Assembly (NCBI RefSeq): GCF_000186365.1
Contig: NC_014961.1
Span: forward strand, 806,001-870,000
Source: Desulfurococcus mucosus DSM 2162
GTDB taxonomy: Archaea > Thermoproteota > Thermoprotei_A > Sulfolobales > Desulfurococcaceae
Direction of reading: 5' to 3'
DNA length: 64,000 nucleotides
Of this stretch, positions 60,585 to 64,000 are shown in pieces; positions within the stretch are counted from its first letter, which is position 1; every line of letters starts with the position of its first letter. Below the pieces are notes generated by a model. That model worked only from the letters and a program-made list of their open reading frames with translations. It did not search any database and was not told the DNA's origin. The position numbers and the translations under genes are program-made.

Positions 60585-61508
60585 ATGGGGAAGCATGGAA
60601 TGATATTAGATGACACCCTAGCGGAGACCATAGCCCTGTTGAATAACGGTGTCAGCTTAGCAGAAGCCTCAAGGATGCTTGGCATCAGTAGGAGTCAGCT
60701 TTCAAGGCGTTTAAACACCTTGATGAAGAGGGGTGCTGTGCTCAAGTATCTGAATGTCTTCATAGACCGCCTGCATACACCGGTATCCGTGGTGATCTCG
60801 GAGGCCAAGCAGAAGGCGCAGGGACTCAGGTGTCTTATTGGAAGCCCGCCAACCGTGATATCATATTACTCTTACGCCGCCAGGCCTGTGACGATAAGCT
60901 ATGTGAGGGATGACTACAGCGGGGTCGACGCCGGCTCCATAGTTGCAGGAACATGCAGAGCAGTGTTCTACGGTAGGATTACACAGGTATTGATACCCCT
61001 CCAAGAGGCTGAAGCCGTGAAGCCGCGCTTCAGGCTCATCGATTCAAGAGAACTTGTGGGGAGCCCTGCACCTCTGGATGAAGCCGATGAAATAATAGCA
61101 CTAGAGCTGTTCAGGGTCTTCAACCCATGCACTATAACAGGTAACTGGAGGCTCAACGACCTGGTTAAAATAGTAGAGGGGAGTCTAGGTGCTAGAGATA
61201 CCCGGCACCATATGGTCAGGCATGTCAACGCATTGACGCTTAGGAGATACGTGTATAGGGGTGACGGCGTGTACGCAGTGATACTTGTAGCCTCAGATAC
61301 TCTTGAGACGCTTGCAACACTGCTAAGCCAGTTAAAGGAGTCGGGGATACTCATAGATGTGGAGCAAGTCAACATGATTGGCTCCAATCCCTTCACAGGG
61401 CTGATCCACGCATGGATATCGCCGTATAAGCTATACGAGCCTGAGAACGGGCATGAGTTCACTGATGGCGCATCCTACTCAATATACCCTGTCATCTCGG
61501 CTAAATAG
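60585..61508 (+). CDS. HTH-domain protein, unknown regulator
   Basis: 307 residues. The N-terminal helix-turn-helix is clear (TLAETIALLNNGVSLAEASRMLGISRSQLSRRLNTLMKRGAV, residues 10-52), resembling Lrp/MarR winged helices. The rest (60-307) is an unrecognised alpha/beta sequence with a second region near 200-290. An ATG at 60600 would remove five residues. It precedes the aIF5A gene, which has its own TATA. Confidence 0.72.
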   Translation: MGKHGMILDDTLAETIALLNNGVSLAEASRMLGISRSQLSRRLNTLMKRGAVLKYLNVFIDRLHTPVSVVISEAKQKAQGLRCLIGSPPTVISYYSYAARPVTISYVRDDYSGVDAGSIVAGTCRAVFYGRITQVLIPLQEAEAVKPRFRLIDSRELVGSPAPLDEADEIIALELFRVFNPCTITGNWRLNDLVKIVEGSLGARDTRHHMVRHVNALTLRRYVYRGDGVYAVILVASDTLETLATLLSQLKESGILIDVEQVNMIGSNPFTGLIHAWISPYKLYEPENGHEFTDGASYSIYPVISAK

Positions 61509-61575
61509 GCTTCTAGATGGTTCGAACCCATCCATGCATCCACCATGCGTAGCCTCCGCCAAGGGATCCTTGAAG

Positions 61576-61584
61576 TTTAAATAA
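61576..61584 (+). promoter_or_regulatory. TATA element of the aIF5A gene
   Basis: TTTAAATAA about 40 bases before the ATG, with GAGGTGG as ribosome-binding site at 61608-61614. Motif and spacing only. Confidence 0.6.
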
Positions 61585-61619
61585 TCTAAACCACCATTAA
61601 ACACCTGAGGTGGTTTGCG

Positions 61620-62018
61620 ATGAGCAAGGTGTACGATACGCTGGGCAACCTGAAGATAGGTAGCTTCATAGTGATCGACGGCGAGCCCTGCAGAATAGTC
61701 GAGATGTCCCGTGCAAAGACAGGGAAGCATGGCAGTGCTAAAGCCAACGTGATCGCGATAGGCCTCTTCTCCAAGGCCAAGAAGACGCTTGTAGCACCGG
61801 TGGACACGCAGGTAGAGGTGCCAGTCATAGAGAAACGCGTGGGTCAAATAATAGCTGACATGGGGACGATGTACCAGGTAATGGATATGGAGACCTATGA
61901 GACATTCGAGGTTGAAAAAGACGCTGTAGAGGAGGATGTGAGAAACAAGCTGAGCGTTGGCTCGGAAGTAGAGTACTGGGTTGTAATGGGTAAGAGACTC
62001 ATAGTGCGTCCACGCTAA
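61620..62018 (+). CDS. Translation initiation factor aIF5A
   Basis: 132 residues. The hypusine/deoxyhypusine loop reads [16 protein letters not shown] near residue 32-46 (lysine in GKHG), followed by the OB-fold domain ending in KRLIVRPR. It stimulates peptide bond formation at difficult sequences. It converges with the next gene, overlapping by 4 bases at the stops. Confidence 0.96.
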   Translation: MSKVYDTLGNLKIGSFIVIDGEPCRIVEMSRAKTGKHGSAKANVIAIGLFSKAKKTLVAPVDTQVEVPVIEKRVGQIIADMGTMYQVMDMETYETFEVEKDAVEEDVRNKLSVGSEVEYWVVMGKRLIVRPR

Positions 62019-62383
62019 ATATCATCAGGGATGAACACTGGTTTTTCCGCAATGCTCACTATAGGTATAGCTACACCTGGCTTCGGGTTTTTAGACAGCT
62101 CTATCTTTTCCTCACCGGTGCTCACAATAATGTAGTTTGCGTCCCCGACGCTTTCAGGGCTAGTCGAATAATAGTAGAAGACCGGGATACCATAGTACTT
62201 GTAGTAGTCGCGGAAAACCCCGAGGATACCCAGGTAGACCTTGTCTCTGTGTCTAAACCTTATTATATAGGTACTGAACTGCTGGGGTATCATTGTTGAA
62301 ACAGCAAGCCTCACGAGATCGCCGAGGGATGCAACCCTTATCGGTACGACTTTCTCAACCTCGCTCACGCCGGCAACACCCAT
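62015..62383 (-). CDS. Small protein of unknown function
   Basis: 122 residues, alpha/beta, no signature recognised ([41 protein letters not shown]). It is rich in Tyr and Val. It follows the pseudo-nitrilase gene by 23 bases and may be in the same operon, upstream of which lies reverse gyrase. Confidence 0.65.
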   Translation of the reverse strand: MGVAGVSEVEKVVPIRVASLGDLVRLAVSTMIPQQFSTYIIRFRHRDKVYLGILGVFRDYYKYYGIPVFYYYSTSPESVGDANYIIVSTGEEKIELSKNPKPGVAIPIVSIAEKPVFIPDDI

Positions 62384-62406
62384 GTGAAACCCATGTGTCT
62401 CAAGGC

Positions 62407-63303
62407 TTAAAACAGCTTGCCTGCCTTCCTCCGTTTTCTCACATATCTCAGTAGGAAACCAAGGATCCCTGCTGCATCAACCCCGTGGTCAACGTGTTCC
62501 GCTGCAAGTATATCCCTGTATGGCACCGTCACCAGTCCGGGCGTGGCCTCGCTGTACATCACCACGAGCTCTCCCTGAGGATTCACCACCAGGGAGTTTA
62601 AAACATATCTGTCATCGTTGACTATGAAGATCCCGCCTACATGTAGAACCCATACCCCTAGTATCTGTGCAAGAGCCCTCACAATATCCACATAGTTTCT
62701 AACGGGCTTCAGGGGAGAGATCGTTGACACCACCATGTTGCAGCCCTGAGCCACACCCACCCTGCCCAGCTCGGGAACCACTATTTCATTGGAGACTAGA
62801 ACCACGTACTTTAAGTAGTAGTCATTTAACACCGAGATCTCGTGTCCGGGTCTAATGCCGATCTTCTTCTCTTCGCTGGAGACCAGGATCTTTCTCTGCG
62901 AGACCGGCTCCTCCCCGTTCCCATAGGGCACGAACACTGATGAAATATAGTACCTGCTCCCCGCGCGCTCGATGAGGGCCGGGGAAATAATGTTCAACCC
63001 GTAGTTAGCCGACAGGTACCTGAGGGTTTTAAGGTATTGATGCTCACTGTCAACAGCGTACCTTCTACGGAGTTCCTCAGCCTCCATAATGTCCGAGTAG
63101 GCTTCGATGACCGGGCCGAAGGCGGCTGAGTACGGTATGATCAGGGTGTTCACATTTCTCTCGCTGGCGTAGAAAACTATCCTACGTAGATGGTTAAGGT
63201 TTATCCCGAACGCGTCGGTGACCACTGGCATATGGGCTATCCCAAGCCTTGAACCGGGAACCCCCTTGCCTAGTTCAACTAGCTTGAATCCCTCCGTGCT
63301 CAA
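62407..63303 (-). CDS. Nitrilase-superfamily-like protein lacking the catalytic residues
   Basis: 298 residues starting with TTG. The fold pattern of the nitrilase superfamily can be followed, but the catalytic Glu position (usual fPE) reads LIIPYSAAFGP, and the nucleophile Cys position (usual ICYDxxFPE) reads LVSNEIVVPELGRV. The lysine in QRKILVSS remains. It is therefore probably not a C-N hydrolase. It lies 5 bases after reverse gyrase. A C-terminal RKRRKAGKLF tail is basic. Confidence 0.65.
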   Translation of the reverse strand: MSTEGFKLVELGKGVPGSRLGIAHMPVVTDAFGINLNHLRRIVFYASERNVNTLIIPYSAAFGPVIEAYSDIMEAEELRRRYAVDSEHQYLKTLRYLSANYGLNIISPALIERAGSRYYISSVFVPYGNGEEPVSQRKILVSSEEKKIGIRPGHEISVLNDYYLKYVVLVSNEIVVPELGRVGVAQGCNMVVSTISPLKPVRNYVDIVRALAQILGVWVLHVGGIFIVNDDRYVLNSLVVNPQGELVVMYSEATPGLVTVPYRDILAAEHVDHGVDAAGILGFLLRYVRKRRKAGKLF

Positions 63304-63308
63304 CTAGG

Positions 63309-64000
63309 TCACTTCTCCTCGGAACACTTCTCCCTATACATCTTCTCCAGTAGCTCGTTAACACGGTGATTCCCTATCACAGCCGTCGTAACCTCCCTAT
63401 ATATTCCCTCCAGTGCACTCTGGTATTCGACGGTGTTTTTACTGATGTCCTCCATTAACTCCTCCAGCCTCCTAGTGGTGTCGACGCTGACGACATTGCC
63501 GTAGTATTTCCCAAGGAAGTTAAACACGCTCCTACCTCTCTCAGTAGGTATCAGGGCCTTGACCTTCCCCGTCACCCTTACATATCCCCTATCGATCAAT
63601 GTCTGCACGATTTTCGCATAGGTGCTCGGCCGCCCTATGCCCTGTTCTTTCATCCACCTTATGACGTCATGCGACCTCAACCTTGGCGGCGTAACTCTGT
63701 TCCCGTCATGTATCTCGGCTTCAACCCGTTCACCGGGTTTTAACCCGAGCTCCCTCCCCAGTAGTCTCACATTCTCGTATACCTCAAGGTATCCTTTCCA
63801 AACAGCCTCTGTGTATATCTCGGTTTCATAGCTACGATCCCCGATGTAGACCCTTAACACGAGCTTCCTGAGCTTCGCTGCCTCCATTTGGCTAGCGATA
63901 AACCTCCTGAACACGAGGTCGTAGAGCCTCACGTGATCCCTCGTCAACCTCAGAGGGAGGGAGAGCACGCCCTCCTTGACTAGTTCAACCAGTCTGTCCG
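63309..64000 (-). CDS. rgy: Reverse gyrase (topoisomerase IA domain, C-terminal part; 5' end outside window)
   Basis: 231 codons to the right edge without a stop, the C-terminal end of a type IA topoisomerase. RLYDLVFRRFIASQM near the start, MKEQGIGRPSTYAKIVQTLIDRGYV and TERGRSVFNFL are typical of the reverse gyrase topoisomerase module. The helicase part would lie beyond the window. Plain topoisomerase I (TopA) is the alternative but is less likely given the motif style. Confidence 0.85.
   Translation of the reverse strand, partial: DRLVELVKEGVLSLPLRLTRDHVRLYDLVFRRFIASQMEAAKLRKLVLRVYIGDRSYETEIYTEAVWKGYLEVYENVRLLGRELGLKPGERVEAEIHDGNRVTPPRLRSHDVIRWMKEQGIGRPSTYAKIVQTLIDRGYVRVTGKVKALIPTERGRSVFNFLGKYYGNVVSVDTTRRLEELMEDISKNTVEYQSALEGIYREVTTAVIGNHRVNELLEKMYREKCSEEK

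Noticed and set aside
1-64000. CRISPR arrays, cas genes or complete insertion sequences
   Set aside because: No regularly spaced repeats, no Cas motifs and no transposase catalytic domain were seen; only degraded element ends are present.

Overview
The window is chromosomal DNA of a hyperthermophilic crenarchaeon. Diagnostic genes are the chromatin protein Cren7, the ESCRT-III-like division genes cdvB and cdvC, the C-terminal part of what is almost certainly reverse gyrase, archaeal GatD/GatE, fibrillarin/Nop5, ribosomal protein S30e and aIF5A. An anaerobic, H2-evolving, peptide-fermenting life style is suggested by a membrane-bound [NiFe] hydrogenase with Mrp-type antiporter subunits, hydrogenase maturation genes, a peptide ABC transporter, threonine breakdown genes and a superoxide reductase. 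A Desulfurococcaceae member (Desulfurococcus-like) fits best; this is inference from gene content, not a database match. Genes are tightly packed, often with overlapping stop and start codons, and use ATG, GTG and TTG starts.

Layout. 1-6013 (minus): Mbh-type hydrogenase operon in the order J-K-L-N-B-C-D-(E+F fused)-G-A-H, running off the left edge. 6062-9661 (minus): hypF, hypC, hypE. 9704-13926 (minus): a pterin operon (MptA, MptE, MptD, an archaeoflavoprotein-ferredoxin, a dihydropteroate-synthase-like protein), preceded by a thioredoxin-fold gene. 14614-15749 (plus): superoxide reductase without the usual active-site lysine, a small cysteine protein and an Lrp/AsnC regulator. 15.8-25.2 kb: AEC permease, tRNA-Arg(CCG), peptide ABC transporter, ACT protein, class II amidotransferase, an AsnRS-like protein whose OB-fold lies in an out-of-phase upstream segment, and an HD protein. 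25.3-28.3 kb: PA14 protein, CdvB, CdvC. 28.6-34.7 kb: Cren7, a PreA/DHODH-like Fe-S flavoprotein, PGK, GAPDH, UspA and a convergent glucan phosphorylase-like gene. 34.8-40.4 kb: M28-like peptidase, PheT, antiporter, proline-rich protein. 40.5-48.9 kb: small HTH gene between inverted mobile-element relics, basic-tailed protein, PNP, CysRS, RecB-like nuclease, radical SAM protein, Lys-rich microprotein, HAD phosphatase, Zn-ribbon regulator, DUF167. 48.9-54.1 kb: Trm1, THEP1 NTPase, HTH regulator, fibrillarin-Nop5 and S30e. 54.2-64 kb: Tdh and Kbl, GatD-GatE, two unknowns, aIF5A, a pseudo-nitrilase and the reverse gyrase 3' end.

Intact mobile elements and CRISPR arrays were not seen. Several intergenic regions carry degraded ends that look like IS200/IS605 (TnpB) elements, including a ~200 bp repeat present in two inverted copies about 30 kb apart. 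The most interesting non-coding object is a structured RNA in front of nop5-fibrillarin. It contains a textbook kink-turn, the motif bound by L7Ae, which is the partner of Nop5 and fibrillarin in box C/D RNPs. It looks like a candidate autoregulatory leader or a guide RNA.
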